Part shown: piece by piece, positions 53,960 through 63,972 of the stretch
How positions within the stretch are numbered: position 1 is the stretch's first letter
How the letters are laid out: every line of letters starts with the position of its first letter
DNA from: Thalassotalea litorea
GTDB taxonomy: Bacteria > Pseudomonadota > Gammaproteobacteria > Enterobacterales > Alteromonadaceae
Reading direction: 5' to 3'
Assembly: GCF_005843925.1 (NCBI RefSeq)
Contig: NZ_VCBC01000006.1
Coordinates: 1 to 64,000 of the forward strand
DNA: 64,000 nucleotides
Translations under genes and position numbers: made by a program
The notes under the pieces: model-generated
What the model was told of the DNA's origin: nothing
Databases searched by the model: none
The model's input: only the letters and a program-made list of their open reading frames with translations

Positions 53960-54844
53960 ATGGGCTATTTAGTTTTTGTTTCTTTGCTTTGGGCATTTTC
54001 ATTCGGGCTAATTAAAGGGCAACTTGCCGGAGTGGACCCAGGATACGTGGCAGCAATTCGCTTGAGCCTTTGCTTCATTACATTTCTGCCTCTGGTGTTT
54101 TGGTTTAAAAGTAACCGTTCACCGATAAAGCTAATGGCCTTAGGTGCATTGCAGTTTGGTGTTATGTATATCGCCTACATTCAATCGTACCAATATCTCC
54201 CCGGTTATCTCGTGGCGGTATTCACCATTTTCACGCCGATTTACGTTTTTGCATTAAATGCTTTTCTGGAAAAACGCTTTGACTACCGACATGCTTTAAT
54301 CGTTGCTCTATCGATATTAGGCGCCGCAATTATGGTCGCCCAGTCGGTCGAAGGTAATGACTTTATTATCGGTTTTATGCTGCTGCAGGTAGCAAACCTT
54401 GCCTTTGGTTGCGGTCAGGTTTTGTATGTCCGATATTGCAAGCTACATCGTACGGATAAAAACGGTCAGCAAAGCAGTGACGGAATTAATCTTATGTGGA
54501 TGTATTTCGGGGCGGCATTGCTTGCGTCAATCTACACCATCTCGTTCGGTGATTTCCAGCGAATGCACCTGAAAACCGAGCAGCTTTGGGTAGTCTTGTA
54601 CCTTGGCGTCATTTCTTCTGCCCTCGGATTTTATTGCTGGAATAAAGGCGCTACTCAAGTATCCAATACAACATTAGCGGTAATGAATAACGCCTATATG
54701 CCATTTGCTGTGATCTTTGCATTTACCTTGTTTGGAGAAGACGTCGACTTTGCTAGGTTATTGGCAGGGGGGAGCTGCATCGTGATGAGTATTGTGCTTT
54801 CAGTTTATCTAACCAATCGTCAGATAAATCAACCTGGCAGTTAA
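53960..54844 (+). CDS. EamA/DMT-family transporter
   Basis: This 294-residue inner-membrane protein has ten helices in two EamA repeats: YLVFVSLLWAFSFGLIKGQLAGVDPGYVAAIRLSLCF opens the first and AALLASIYTISFG with YLGVISSALGFYCWNKGATQVSNTTLAVMNNAYMPFAVIFAF marks the second. It probably exports a small metabolite such as an amino acid; the substrate is unknown. The longer loop near 170-185 is hydrophilic. It converges with the LEA14-like gene. Confidence 0.88.
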   Translation: MGYLVFVSLLWAFSFGLIKGQLAGVDPGYVAAIRLSLCFITFLPLVFWFKSNRSPIKLMALGALQFGVMYIAYIQSYQYLPGYLVAVFTIFTPIYVFALNAFLEKRFDYRHALIVALSILGAAIMVAQSVEGNDFIIGFMLLQVANLAFGCGQVLYVRYCKLHRTDKNGQQSSDGINLMWMYFGAALLASIYTISFGDFQRMHLKTEQLWVVLYLGVISSALGFYCWNKGATQVSNTTLAVMNNAYMPFAVIFAFTLFGEDVDFARLLAGGSCIVMSIVLSVYLTNRQINQPGS

Positions 54845-54849
54845 TATTA

Positions 54850-55323
54850 CTACCAGGTAGATGGGTCAAACGTGCCGGTTTTATTGATGGGAATATCGGG
54901 TAATAAATTGGCAAATTCCAGTCGGGCATTAAATTCATAATCAACCGGCTGGTTTGGTTTCTCGGCGAATTGCTTGATGACTTTAATGCTGTTTAATAAT
55001 GAGGCCTTCCCTTGCAGGGTAACCGTCTGGGTTGAAAATGGTTGCAGCGGCGGAACCTGATATTTATTTCCGCTAAATAATGACGAGCCATTGACCACTA
55101 ACTGATAACTGACTTTGGAAAAATTTAACTCAAAGTCATTGGGGTTGAATATTTCCAGGGTGATTTCAAATTTAGGGCTAAAGCCTTTAACTGGTAACAT
55201 CCGTACGCCGACAACGTCGATTTCTGGATCTTCCACTTTCAACCCTAGACTGGCACATCCGGAAAGTACGGAACAAATAAGCAATAACACTAACGTACCG
55301 CGAGCCAGAGAATTTTTTAACAT
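54850..55323 (-). CDS. LEA14-type (WHy-domain) lipoprotein
   Basis: This 157-residue lipoprotein has a lipobox LLLICSVLSGC near residue 24 and a WHy/LEA-2 domain (about 30-157; IDVVGVRMLPVKGFSPKFEITLEIFNPNDFELNFSKVSYQLVVNGS). Bacterial WHy-domain proteins protect against desiccation or stress in some cases. ATG 55323 is preferred: AAGGAG is nine bases before it, while the TTG at 55332 is too close. It is probably anchored to the outer membrane facing the periplasm. Confidence 0.85.
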   Translation of the reverse strand: MLKNSLARGTLVLLLICSVLSGCASLGLKVEDPEIDVVGVRMLPVKGFSPKFEITLEIFNPNDFELNFSKVSYQLVVNGSSLFSGNKYQVPPLQPFSTQTVTLQGKASLLNSIKVIKQFAEKPNQPVDYEFNARLEFANLLPDIPINKTGTFDPSTW

Positions 55324-55413
55324 CAAAAACAACTCCTTGGATAAATTCTGGCTCTATTATGGGAATGTCCGCCGGTGAAAGGCAAGTGCCAATTGCGATT
55401 TGTCCATTACCGA

Positions 55414-56145
55414 TTATTTAGATAAAAAGTCTGCTAGCTGATCACTGCCGCCAATATGCTCTCCTTCAATATAAACCTGAGGCGTACTTTCCTGACCCGT
55501 AATGGCTTTCAATGACGTTAGCGTAATGCCTTTGCCCAACAAGATTTCCTCGTAGCGATAACCATTTGCGGTCAGTATTTCTTTGGCTTTAATACAAAAT
55601 GGACATCCGGGTTTCGAGAAAATACTAACTGCTTGTGGCTTAGCGGCATCAGGGTTGATGTATTCCAGCATTGTATCGGCATCAGAAACTTCAAATGGAT
55701 CGCCGGGAATATTTGGCTCAATAAACATTTTGTCGATAACCCCGTCTTTCACTAACATCGAGTAACGCCAGCTGCGTTTACCAAACCCAAGATCCTGTTT
55801 ATCAACCAACATGCCCATGCCGTCAGTAAAATCGCCGTTGCCATCCGGGATCAAGGTAATGTTTTCGCACTCCTGGTCGGCACCCCAGGCGTTCATTACG
55901 AATGTATCGTTCACGGAAACACAGACAATTTCATCGACGCCATTCTCTTTGAGTGTAGCCGCCAATTCATTGAATCGGGGGAGATGGGTTGAAGAACACG
56001 TTGGTGTGAATGCGCCGGGCAATGAAAATACCGCGACGGTTTTTCCAGCGAACAATTCATCGCTCTTTACTGTTTTCCATTCGTTATTCACTCGCAAGGG
56101 AAAGCTGACACTTGGGACTTTTTGTCCTTCCTTATTTTCGAACAT
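55414..56145 (-). CDS. Peroxiredoxin-glutaredoxin fusion (hybrid Prx5)
   Basis: This 243-residue glutathione peroxidase-like fusion pairs an N-terminal Prx5 domain (peroxidatic C50 in PGAFTPTCSSTHLP) with a C-terminal glutaredoxin domain (C181-PF-C184 in SKPGCPFCIKAKEI, then TPQVYIEGEHIGGSDQL). In this known group (as in Haemophilus influenzae HI0572) the Grx domain reduces the Prx domain at the cost of glutathione, so gor at 28622-29971 supplies its reductant. GGAG is six bases before ATG 56145. Confidence 0.96.
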   Translation of the reverse strand: MFENKEGQKVPSVSFPLRVNNEWKTVKSDELFAGKTVAVFSLPGAFTPTCSSTHLPRFNELAATLKENGVDEIVCVSVNDTFVMNAWGADQECENITLIPDGNGDFTDGMGMLVDKQDLGFGKRSWRYSMLVKDGVIDKMFIEPNIPGDPFEVSDADTMLEYINPDAAKPQAVSIFSKPGCPFCIKAKEILTANGYRYEEILLGKGITLTSLKAITGQESTPQVYIEGEHIGGSDQLADFLSK

Positions 56146-56459
56146 GGCGGACTCCGCATTTTGTGGGTGTCTTTACAGCATAGATGATAGGCTCGCAGAT
56201 GGTAGGGGGACTGCTAAGGGAAGTAAAAATGACCCTTGCAAAGGTATACAATTGAAAATATAGATTGATATGCAGCAATTGATTGAATAAAGCTATTATT
56301 GGCGATTCTTTATGTTTCATAACAAAACGATTTTTAAATCATGAAGTTAATGATTTCATTTCATTGAAGCCGCGGCAATAGCATCGAGATGCCTTTGCGC
56401 TCGCCTTGTTATTCGACTAGGGTTTTTACAGGCGAAGACTGGCAATTGAGGATGTAGTT

Positions 56460-57329
56460 ATGAACTCTGTTGTATGCAAGGGCTGTTTCGTCGCTGTCCT
56501 AGTGCCTCTATTTTTATTACCTGTTGCAGTAAACGCAGGGGATTTTACCATCGAAGTCGGTGGCTTTTATGCGAAAACCGACTCTTCTTTAAACGCACGT
56601 TCTGCGGTTGATGAATTACAGCAGCAAGTCGATTTACGCTTGGATTTTGAACGCGACCTTGAACTCAAGGAAGAAGAGCTGCTGCCATATTTTAAAATCA
56701 ATTATGCCTTTAACGATCGACATTATGTCTACTTTGATTATATTCGCTTGCATCGCCAATCGACTACCACAGGCAGTGTTGAACCTTTTGAATTTGACTA
56801 CGAAAATGAAACGTATATTGTCGATGGCAATGCAGAGTTATCGAGTTCAATGAATGTTGATATTTCTCGAATTGGTTATGGTTATAAGTTTTACAACGGT
56901 GAGCGATTGGATTTTGGAATATCCATTGGCTTGCATGTGATGTATTTTGAGTTAGGTTTTGAAGGTCAAATCGAAGTTTGTGACAAAAGAGAAAATAATG
57001 TTGGCTGTGCACAAACCGACCCCGATAATTCGGTATTTTCCGATGTTACCGCACCGCTTCCTGACATTGGCTTATCTGCCGATTATCAGCTGACGGAGAA
57101 TTGGAGCATTAATACTCACGCGCACTATTTTAAAATCAAAATCGATAACATCGAAGGACAATTGGTTGATTTGCATGCCGGTGTTAAATACAACTTTTCG
57201 GATACCTGGCATACGGATTTAGGTTGGCGTTACTATGAAGTTACCGTGGATGACAATCGCGACAATGGTGGACTGAACGTGGAATATCAATTCCAGGGGC
57301 CAATGTTGATACTCGGTGCAACATTTTAA
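56460..57329 (+). CDS. Outer-membrane beta-barrel protein
   Basis: This 289-residue protein has a signal peptide (about 1-26, ending VNA) and alternating-polarity strands ending in a terminal Phe (LILGATF), consistent with an eight- to ten-strand barrel. No precise family was recognised. VDISRIGYGYKFYNGERLDFGISIG and DIGLSADYQLTENWSINTHAHYFKIKI resemble OmpW/OmpA-like barrels. GAGG lies eight bases before ATG 56460. The gap after it (57330-57662) has no gene. Confidence 0.78.
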   Translation: MNSVVCKGCFVAVLVPLFLLPVAVNAGDFTIEVGGFYAKTDSSLNARSAVDELQQQVDLRLDFERDLELKEEELLPYFKINYAFNDRHYVYFDYIRLHRQSTTTGSVEPFEFDYENETYIVDGNAELSSSMNVDISRIGYGYKFYNGERLDFGISIGLHVMYFELGFEGQIEVCDKRENNVGCAQTDPDNSVFSDVTAPLPDIGLSADYQLTENWSINTHAHYFKIKIDNIEGQLVDLHAGVKYNFSDTWHTDLGWRYYEVTVDDNRDNGGLNVEYQFQGPMLILGATF

Positions 57330-57662
57330 TGATTGCTTATGTGAGGCGATAAAACTCTCGTTCGGATTTTAGAAACCTAATTTATGTTTATGCGTCAATT
57401 GAAGTAATTATTAGCAATAATTATGGTCTCTTAATGGACTTATTGAGAATAAGTTGTAAGCAAATAATAATGCTACCTTGCAAAATGAACTAAAGTATAA
57501 AATTATTAATAACAAGCGATTACGCCAATTACGGGAAATCTGCTCTCGATTTACCGTAATGGGTTCTAAGGGTTTATAGGTGATATTTCCTAAATGTTGT
57601 GGAAATGGCTTATTGCTGTTTTCCCGGCTTAAAAATTCTTTCGAATTAAAAAAGGAAAACCT
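57330..57662. other. Gene-free interval before the S9 peptidase gene
   Basis: This 333-base AT-rich gap has no hairpin-plus-T terminator or palindrome that stood out. It must hold the promoter of the peptidase gene. Confidence 0.5.
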
Positions 57663-59750
57663 ATGCGAAATTCCATAGCAATATTGCTAACCTTCAGTGC
57701 CGTTATTGCCGGCTGCAACTCCTCAACAAGTGAATCCAACACTCAACAAGAACCACTGGTTAATAACCAAACAGATACGCAAGTTTCTGCACCTGAATTA
57801 ATTGACCGCAAAGTTTTATTTGGCAACCCGAGTCGTTTTCAAGGCCGTATCAGTCCTGACGGTGAAATGATGAGCTTTCGCGCTCCTTTAAATGGGGTAA
57901 TGAATGTATTTGTCGGTAAACTCGGTGATTTTGACAGTGTAAAACCGGTTACCCATGATAGTGGGCGAGGAATTCCGGTACATTTTTGGTCGAAAGATGG
58001 TCAATATGTGATGTATACACAAGATAAAGATGGCGATGAAAACTGGCACCTTTATGCCGTTGATTTGAAAACGGGTGATACGAAAAACCTAACCCCATAT
58101 GAAAATACCCGTGCGAACGTGATAGCCCAAAGTAAATCCAAACCAGGTGTTGTCATTGTTGGCCTGAATGATCGCGACCCGAAATGGCACGACGCGTATT
58201 CAGTCGATATGGCAAGTGGTGAGCGGACGTTATTGGCAGACGCAACGGGTCTTGGTGCTATCATCGTCGACAATAATCTGGATGTGCGCCTGGCAATGAA
58301 GCCTTTAGCGGATGGCAGTTATCAAATATTGCAAAAAGAAGGGGCCGGTTGGAGAGAAATATTCTCAATCCCATTTACTGACACATTGACGACGAACATT
58401 GTCGGTTTTGATAATGATAATATGGGCATTTATATGCTTGATAGTCGTGACCGTAATACCTCTGTGCTAGTGCATCTAAATTTAGACTCGATGGAAAAAA
58501 CCGTTATTGCCAGTGATGACAATGTCGACATCGGTGCGGTCTTATTTGATCCCGATAGCCATAAACCGATAGCCTATGCCATCGATAAAATACGACCGAT
58601 TTGGTACGCCATTGACTCCGATATGGAAGGTACAATCAGCAAACTTAATGATCAGCTATCCGGTGGCTCACAAGTGTTGGCGCAAACACTCGATAATCGT
58701 TATTGGACGGTATATACCGACGAAAGTGATGAATCACCTGTTTACAAAGTGTTTGATACTAAAACCGGCGAGCTCAGCGAAATGTTTGTCACCAATCCGG
58801 ATCTTGAAGGGCTGCCTTTGGTGAAAATGCACGGCGCTGTGATCAAGTCTCGTGACAATATGGATTTGGTTTCCTATTACACATTACCGCTTGAATCCGA
58901 CCCTGATCAGGACGGTAAAGCTGACAAGCCAGTGCCAATGGTGTTATTGGTACATGGCGGCCCATGGGGGCGTGATGCGTACGGCTATCGAGGAGATATC
59001 CAATGGCTCGCAAACCGAGGTTATGCGGTGCTGCAAGTAAACTTTCGGGCTTCAACCGGGTTTGGTAAAGACTTTGTTAATGCCGGTAATGGTGAGTGGG
59101 CCGGTGCCATGCATGATGACTTAATTGATGCTAAACGCTGGGCGGTTTCGCAAGGGATTACTGAAAAAGATACCGTAGCGATTATGGGCGGCAGTTATGG
59201 CGGATACGCGACGCTGGTTGGATTGACATATACCCCGGATGAGTTCACCTGTGGTGTCGATATTGTTGGCCCTTCAAATTTGCAAACGTTACTCGAATCG
59301 ATACCGCCTTATTGGGAAAGCTTTAAACAAACTTTCTATCGCGCCATTGGTGACCCAAGTTCGGAAGAAGGCAAGGCCTTATTAGCCGATCGTTCACCAT
59401 TGTTTAAAGTGGATGATATTAATAAACCGTTACTGATTGCTCAGGGTGCGAATGATCCAAGAGTAAAACAAGCAGAATCTGATCAAATTGTTGAAGCGAT
59501 GAAAGCAAAAAACATTCCGGTGACCTACGTGCTATATCCGGATGAAGGTCATGGTTTTGCCAAGCCAGAAAATAATTTGTCATTCTATGCGGTGGCAGAA
59601 TCTTTCCTGGCTTCCTGTAACGGTGGTCGTGCACAGCCGCAAGGTGATGCATTTGCCAACAGCAGTATTCAAATCCCCCATGGTTTGGAATATGTTAGCG
59701 GCATCAAATTAGGTGAATCGGGTGAGGGTATGGAAGCGGTTAGCAAATAA
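57663..59750 (+). CDS. Prolyl-oligopeptidase (S9) family lipoprotein
   Basis: This 695-residue exported serine peptidase has a lipobox (VIAGCNSS, Cys near 18), an N-terminal beta-propeller (about 60-400) and a C-terminal alpha/beta-hydrolase domain with the catalytic triad S511 (GGSYGGYA), D598 (NDPRVK) and H630 (DEGHGF). It cleaves dipeptides or acyl-amino acids from short peptides in the periplasm. A strong AAGGA site precedes ATG 57663. It stands alone with its own terminator. Confidence 0.93.
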   Translation: MRNSIAILLTFSAVIAGCNSSTSESNTQQEPLVNNQTDTQVSAPELIDRKVLFGNPSRFQGRISPDGEMMSFRAPLNGVMNVFVGKLGDFDSVKPVTHDSGRGIPVHFWSKDGQYVMYTQDKDGDENWHLYAVDLKTGDTKNLTPYENTRANVIAQSKSKPGVVIVGLNDRDPKWHDAYSVDMASGERTLLADATGLGAIIVDNNLDVRLAMKPLADGSYQILQKEGAGWREIFSIPFTDTLTTNIVGFDNDNMGIYMLDSRDRNTSVLVHLNLDSMEKTVIASDDNVDIGAVLFDPDSHKPIAYAIDKIRPIWYAIDSDMEGTISKLNDQLSGGSQVLAQTLDNRYWTVYTDESDESPVYKVFDTKTGELSEMFVTNPDLEGLPLVKMHGAVIKSRDNMDLVSYYTLPLESDPDQDGKADKPVPMVLLVHGGPWGRDAYGYRGDIQWLANRGYAVLQVNFRASTGFGKDFVNAGNGEWAGAMHDDLIDAKRWAVSQGITEKDTVAIMGGSYGGYATLVGLTYTPDEFTCGVDIVGPSNLQTLLESIPPYWESFKQTFYRAIGDPSSEEGKALLADRSPLFKVDDINKPLLIAQGANDPRVKQAESDQIVEAMKAKNIPVTYVLYPDEGHGFAKPENNLSFYAVAESFLASCNGGRAQPQGDAFANSSIQIPHGLEYVSGIKLGESGEGMEAVSK

Positions 59751-59768
59751 CCTTCCTCAAACGATAAA

Positions 59769-59798
59769 TAAAAAGCCTGATATCAAGTCAGGCTTTTA
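59769..59798 (+). terminator. Intrinsic terminator after the S9 peptidase gene
   Basis: AAAAGCCTGA (59771-59780) pairs with TCAGGCTTTT (59788-59797), followed by A and a few T. Confidence 0.83.
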
Positions 59799-60030
59799 CT
59801 GCAATTAATCTCCCCACGCAAATCAGTCAACAACCCTATTTAATCAGGAATACGAGTAGGTTTCCTCTTCCATCTGACAAGGACTATGGCGCATACTGGC
59901 TGGCTAAAACATCTAGTCGACGTGTCTAATCATTTTCATGATTTTAAAAATATTTTCTACCTAGGTGTAATAAATTGTAGTTTCTGCCACTAACTAGATA
60001 AGTCGAACATCAGGGGTATTGATAATAATA

Positions 60031-60522
60031 ATGGGAAGTGACTTTTATCAGAGCATGATATTGCCTCATGCCGGCATCATCATAAAAATTTGTCGAGCTT
60101 ATACCAACTCGCAGGAAGACTTTGAAGATTATTACCAGGAGGTTTGTCTACAGATTTGGCGTAGCAATGACAGGTTTAATCAGCAGTGCGAGTGGTCGAC
60201 CTGGGTTTACAAGATATCTCTGAATGTTTGCTTAACCTATTTAAAAAAGACCTGTAATCACCACCAGATTTTTGCTTCTGATGCACTCCCTGCAGGGGCA
60301 CAACAGGAGGTTGCCAACTTTCATGATAGTTCTATAGAGCAATTGTATACGGCGATTCGGCAATTATCTGAAGTAGATCGAGCGGTGATACTACTTTATC
60401 TGGAGGAAAAATCTTACCAGCAAATAGCAGACATAATTGGCACTAATTTCAACAATATAGGTGTTCGAATTGGTCGTATCAAGCAACGACTGAACAAGAT
60501 ATTAAACCGGCAGGAGAGTTAA
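60031..60522 (+). CDS. ECF-type RNA polymerase sigma factor
   Basis: This 163-residue sigma factor has region 2 (about 10-75; DFEDYYQEVCLQIWRSNDRFNQQCEWSTWVYKISLNVCLTYLKK) and region 4 (about 105-160; LSEVDRAVILLYLEEKSYQQIADIIGTNFNNIGVRIGRIKQRL). It lacks regions 1 and 3, as in ECF sigma factors. Start is uncertain: ATG 60031 is taken, with AGGGG 14 bases upstream; TTG 60019 would be two bases from the same site. It ends directly at the ATG of a membrane protein gene, probably its partner anti-sigma. Confidence 0.88.
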   Translation: MGSDFYQSMILPHAGIIIKICRAYTNSQEDFEDYYQEVCLQIWRSNDRFNQQCEWSTWVYKISLNVCLTYLKKTCNHHQIFASDALPAGAQQEVANFHDSSIEQLYTAIRQLSEVDRAVILLYLEEKSYQQIADIIGTNFNNIGVRIGRIKQRLNKILNRQES

Positions 60523-61164
60523 ATGAGTAAATCAATAGAATCTATCTGGAAGGAAGGCTTTGTCGACGATAATGCCTTGATCGCACCAAGAATTAACCAG
60601 CTGTATCAACAAAAATCAAAAAATATCGTCGATAAGCTGATACGCACCATTGGTTACAACCTCATAGGCCTGATAATTGGCGCTATGGTTATTTTTATGG
60701 GGCTGACGTTTGTCGGCGCGCCGATTTTAGGTGTCATTCTGGGCATTATGATTTTTGCTCTGGTGGTTATTGGTAAGCGACAGGTCAGGCAACTCGAACT
60801 GCTTGATAAGGACGATAACAGCTATCACTATTTAAAGTCATTTGATGGCTGGCTAAAAGGTTTTATCGCAACTTATACCGCTATTTATCGTTATTTTTAT
60901 CCAGCAGTGTTTATTCTTTGTGTCACGCGATTCGGTTTTTCCGATATCGGCCGATCAATTATTTCTGGTTTAGCCAAGGATTATCCGGCCATTCCTCAGC
61001 TATTCGGCATTCCTGTCGTTTTCCCTGTCGGGGTGATTATTGTTGCGTTCAGTCTCGCGTATTTTGCGGCTGCAATTTACCGACTAGATATGAATTCTTT
61101 ATACGGACGACAGTTTGCCAAGCTCGATGAATTGATTAAGGATATGGAAGCTATTCAGGAGTAA
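60523..61164 (+). CDS. Membrane protein, possible anti-sigma factor
   Basis: This 213-residue protein has four hydrophobic segments (about 42-62, 64-85, 120-140, 165-190) and a short N-terminal cytoplasmic part of about 40 residues. It begins with zero gap after the sigma gene, a typical sigma/anti-sigma arrangement. There is no recognised ZAS (HxxxCxxC) motif, so if it is an anti-sigma it belongs to an unusual class. Function is inferred from position only. Confidence 0.65.
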   Translation: MSKSIESIWKEGFVDDNALIAPRINQLYQQKSKNIVDKLIRTIGYNLIGLIIGAMVIFMGLTFVGAPILGVILGIMIFALVVIGKRQVRQLELLDKDDNSYHYLKSFDGWLKGFIATYTAIYRYFYPAVFILCVTRFGFSDIGRSIISGLAKDYPAIPQLFGIPVVFPVGVIIVAFSLAYFAAAIYRLDMNSLYGRQFAKLDELIKDMEAIQE

Positions 61165-61203
61165 CGTAGGCGAAAAGCGTATCGCACTGGATATCAACCC
61201 GGA

Positions 61204-61246
61204 GTGTCCTGTTCTGAAATAGTGTCGAACTATCAGTACAGGACAC
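61204..61246. repeat. Long imperfect palindrome between sigma-partner gene and glmS
   Basis: GTGTCCTGT (61204-61212) pairs with ACAGGACAC (61238-61246), and CTGA/TCAG and ATAG/CTAT extend the stem. No T tract follows, so it is a poor intrinsic terminator for the convergent genes. It may be a REP-like element or a factor-binding site. Confidence 0.6.
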
Positions 61247-61269
61247 CGCGGCAAAAGGTTACTTGATAT

Positions 61270-63111
61270 CTATTCAACCGTAACCGATTTTGCCAGATTC
61301 CGTGGTTGGTCTACATCGGTACCCTTGATAATCGCTACATAGTAAGAAAGCAACTGCAATGGCAGGGTATAAACAATCGGTGCTATGGCTTCATCACAAT
61401 GCGGTACCTGGATAACTTTCATGGTGTCATCACTGGCAAATTTTGCATCGGTATCGGCAAACACATACATCAAACCGCCACGGGCCCGAACCTCTTCAAC
61501 GTTTGATTTTAGTTTTTCAATCAAATCATTGTTCGGCGCCACCACAATCACCGGCATATCGGCGTCAATTAACGCCAGTGGTCCGTGTTTTAGCTCGCCG
61601 GCGGCGTAGGCTTCTGCATGAATGTAGGAGATTTCCTTAAGCTTTAACGCCCCTTCCATGGCGATTGGGTATTGATCACCACGACCTAAAAACAGGGAGT
61701 GGTGTTTATCGGCAAAGTCTTCCGCCAGGGCTTCGATGTCTTTTGCTAACGCCAGAACTTCGTCAATTTTCGCCGGTAAACTCATTAAAGATTGCACCAG
61801 TTCTTGTTGCAATTCTGGCGTCATGCCTTTGTTTTTGCCGATGGCAATGGTCATCATCATCAGGCCCACTAATTGTGTGGTAAAGGCTTTTGTCGACGCA
61901 ACACCTATTTCTGCACCGGCTTTGGTCATAAACGCCATATCCGATTCACGAACCAATGATGAGCCAGGAACGTTGCAGATGGTCAAACTTGAGGCATAAC
62001 CCAATTCTTTACCCAAACGTAAGGCTGCTAAAGTATCAGCGGTTTCACCCGATTGGGAAATGGTGACTAACAGGGCATTTTTCGGGACAAAAGATTTGCG
62101 ATAACGAAACTCACTGGCGATTTCGATATTGCAGGAAACCCCGGCATATTGCTCAAGCCAATAACGGGCAACCATGCCAGAGTGATAACTGGTGCCACAG
62201 GCGATGATTTGTACGTGGTCAATGTCTTTTAAAATTTGATCGGCATTTACACCATCACCAGCAAAAGCTTCGGTATTGATTTGATTGTCAATAATGCGAT
62301 TTTCTAACGTATTGCGAATCGCCGTCGGTTGCTCATAAATCTCTTTAAGCATGTAGTGACGGTACTCACCTTTGTCACCAGCATCATGGCTAACCTGTGC
62401 TTCTGTTGCATCACGCTCGACGGCATTTCCTTTTTTATCGAAGATGTTCACTTCAAATCGAGTGATTTCAGCAACGTCCCCTTCTTCTAAGAACGCAAAT
62501 TTACGAGTCACAGGTAAAAGTGCCATCATATCTGAGGCGAGGAAATTTTCGCCAAGGCCATAACCGATAACCAAAGGGCTGCCAGACCGAGCTACAACTA
62601 AACGCTCCGGATCTCGGCGGTCCATGATCACCGTTCCATAGGCGCCAATAAACTGTTTACAGGCCTTTTGTACCGCAGCCAATAAAGACGCTTCGGTTTT
62701 CAGTAAATGATCAACGAGATGGGCGATCACTTCTGTATCGGTTTGTGAGGTAAACACATAACCTTGTTCAATCAATAGGTTTTTGAGTTCCTGGTGGTTT
62801 TCGATAATGCCATTGTGAACCACGGCAATATTATTACTGCTGATATGAGGATGGGCATTCTCTTCACTAGGTACACCATGCGTCGCCCAGCGGGTATGGG
62901 CGATACCGGTACCGCCACTTAGTGGGTTGTTATTCACCGCATCGGCGAGTTCCTGCACTTTGCCCAAACGACGGACGCGTTGCAGCTCATTGTCGTTGTT
63001 AATAATTGCCACACCGGCTGAATCATAACCGCGGTATTCAAGGCGACGTAATCCTTCGACGAGAATATCAGCAACATCACGTTGCGCGACTGCACCAACA
63101 ATTCCACACAT
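61270..63111 (-). CDS. glmS: Glutamine--fructose-6-phosphate aminotransferase (isomerising)
   Basis: This 613-residue cytosolic enzyme makes glucosamine 6-phosphate from fructose 6-phosphate and glutamine, the entry to cell-wall and LPS sugars. After Met removal C2 in CGIVGAV is the glutaminase nucleophile; HTRWATHG and HNGIIENH are its partners. The synthase half has two SIS domains with [32 protein letters not shown], and the C-terminal ...[28 protein letters not shown] precedes ATG 63111. Length and C-terminus are family-typical. Confidence 0.97.
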   Translation of the reverse strand: MCGIVGAVAQRDVADILVEGLRRLEYRGYDSAGVAIINNDNELQRVRRLGKVQELADAVNNNPLSGGTGIAHTRWATHGVPSEENAHPHISSNNIAVVHNGIIENHQELKNLLIEQGYVFTSQTDTEVIAHLVDHLLKTEASLLAAVQKACKQFIGAYGTVIMDRRDPERLVVARSGSPLVIGYGLGENFLASDMMALLPVTRKFAFLEEGDVAEITRFEVNIFDKKGNAVERDATEAQVSHDAGDKGEYRHYMLKEIYEQPTAIRNTLENRIIDNQINTEAFAGDGVNADQILKDIDHVQIIACGTSYHSGMVARYWLEQYAGVSCNIEIASEFRYRKSFVPKNALLVTISQSGETADTLAALRLGKELGYASSLTICNVPGSSLVRESDMAFMTKAGAEIGVASTKAFTTQLVGLMMMTIAIGKNKGMTPELQQELVQSLMSLPAKIDEVLALAKDIEALAEDFADKHHSLFLGRGDQYPIAMEGALKLKEISYIHAEAYAAGELKHGPLALIDADMPVIVVAPNNDLIEKLKSNVEEVRARGGLMYVFADTDAKFASDDTMKVIQVPHCDEAIAPIVYTLPLQLLSYYVAIIKGTDVDQPRNLAKSVTVE

Positions 63112-63207
63112 AATTCGATTCCTGTTTCTAAAAATGGGTTATTTCAATGCTTAACTAGTTGTGTATTCGATGACTAATTAAACTGTTAATTTGGTTAGTT
63201 AATTTAG

Positions 63208-63972
63208 TTAAGGCGCACAGACAACGTTTACCTGGTGCGCTTCAATTTGCTGTTTTAGTGACAAACTTAATTCGGAGTCAGTAATTAGAGTATCTACAGA
63301 ACTCCAGGGTAATTCCTGATTTGGGATCCGGCGGCCGATCTTTTCCGATTCCACTACCACGATAACCTCTCGGGCTACCTCGGACATGACCTGACTCAGG
63401 CCAATCAATTCATTGAAGGTTGTCGTGCCTCGATCCAAATCAATGCCATCGGCACCGATGAATAGCTGATCAAAGTCGTATGAGCGCAATACCAGTTCTG
63501 CCACTTGCCCCTGAAAGGCTTCAGATGTCGCATCCCAGGTTCCGCCGGTCATCAATAATGTTGGCTCATTTTCCAGCTCGTGGATTTGATTGGCGATAGA
63601 CAATGAATTTGTCATCACCACCAGGCCATGCTTGTGACGGAGCTCGGGAACGATCGCTGCCGTTGTACGGCCACTATCGATGATAATGCGGTTATGGTCT
63701 TTAACATGGCGGGCCGCTTCTCGGGCAATGGATAACTTTCGTTTCGAAACTTGTTCGTTGTTTTCCGCCTGAGTAATTTCTTGGGGCAGGGGGATCGCAC
63801 CACCATAACGGCGCAATAATAAACCACTGTTTTCAAGAGCTGCTAAGTCTTTACGTATGGTTACTTCGGAGGTTTGGAACTGATTTGCCAGTTGATCGAC
63901 ACTGACTTCGCCTTGTTCGGCCAAATGGCTTAATATTACATGACGACGTTGTTGAGTATTGCGTTTTGACAT
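63208..63972 (-). CDS. DeoR-family transcriptional regulator (GlmR/AgaR-like)
   Basis: This 254-residue repressor has an N-terminal DeoR HTH (about 6-55; RRHVILSHLAEQGEVSVDQLANQFQTSEVTIRKDLAALE) and a C-terminal sugar-phosphate-sensing domain (about 75-230; IIDSGRTTAAIVPEL, LLMTGGTWDATSEAFQG, QLFIGADGIDLDRGTTTFNE). It is upstream of glmS on the same strand (96-base gap), and a phosphosugar such as GlcN-6-P is a natural effector. It may control glmS or amino-sugar genes elsewhere. Confidence 0.88.
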   Translation of the reverse strand: MSKRNTQQRRHVILSHLAEQGEVSVDQLANQFQTSEVTIRKDLAALENSGLLLRRYGGAIPLPQEITQAENNEQVSKRKLSIAREAARHVKDHNRIIIDSGRTTAAIVPELRHKHGLVVMTNSLSIANQIHELENEPTLLMTGGTWDATSEAFQGQVAELVLRSYDFDQLFIGADGIDLDRGTTTFNELIGLSQVMSEVAREVIVVVESEKIGRRIPNQELPWSSVDTLITDSELSLSLKQQIEAHQVNVVCAP

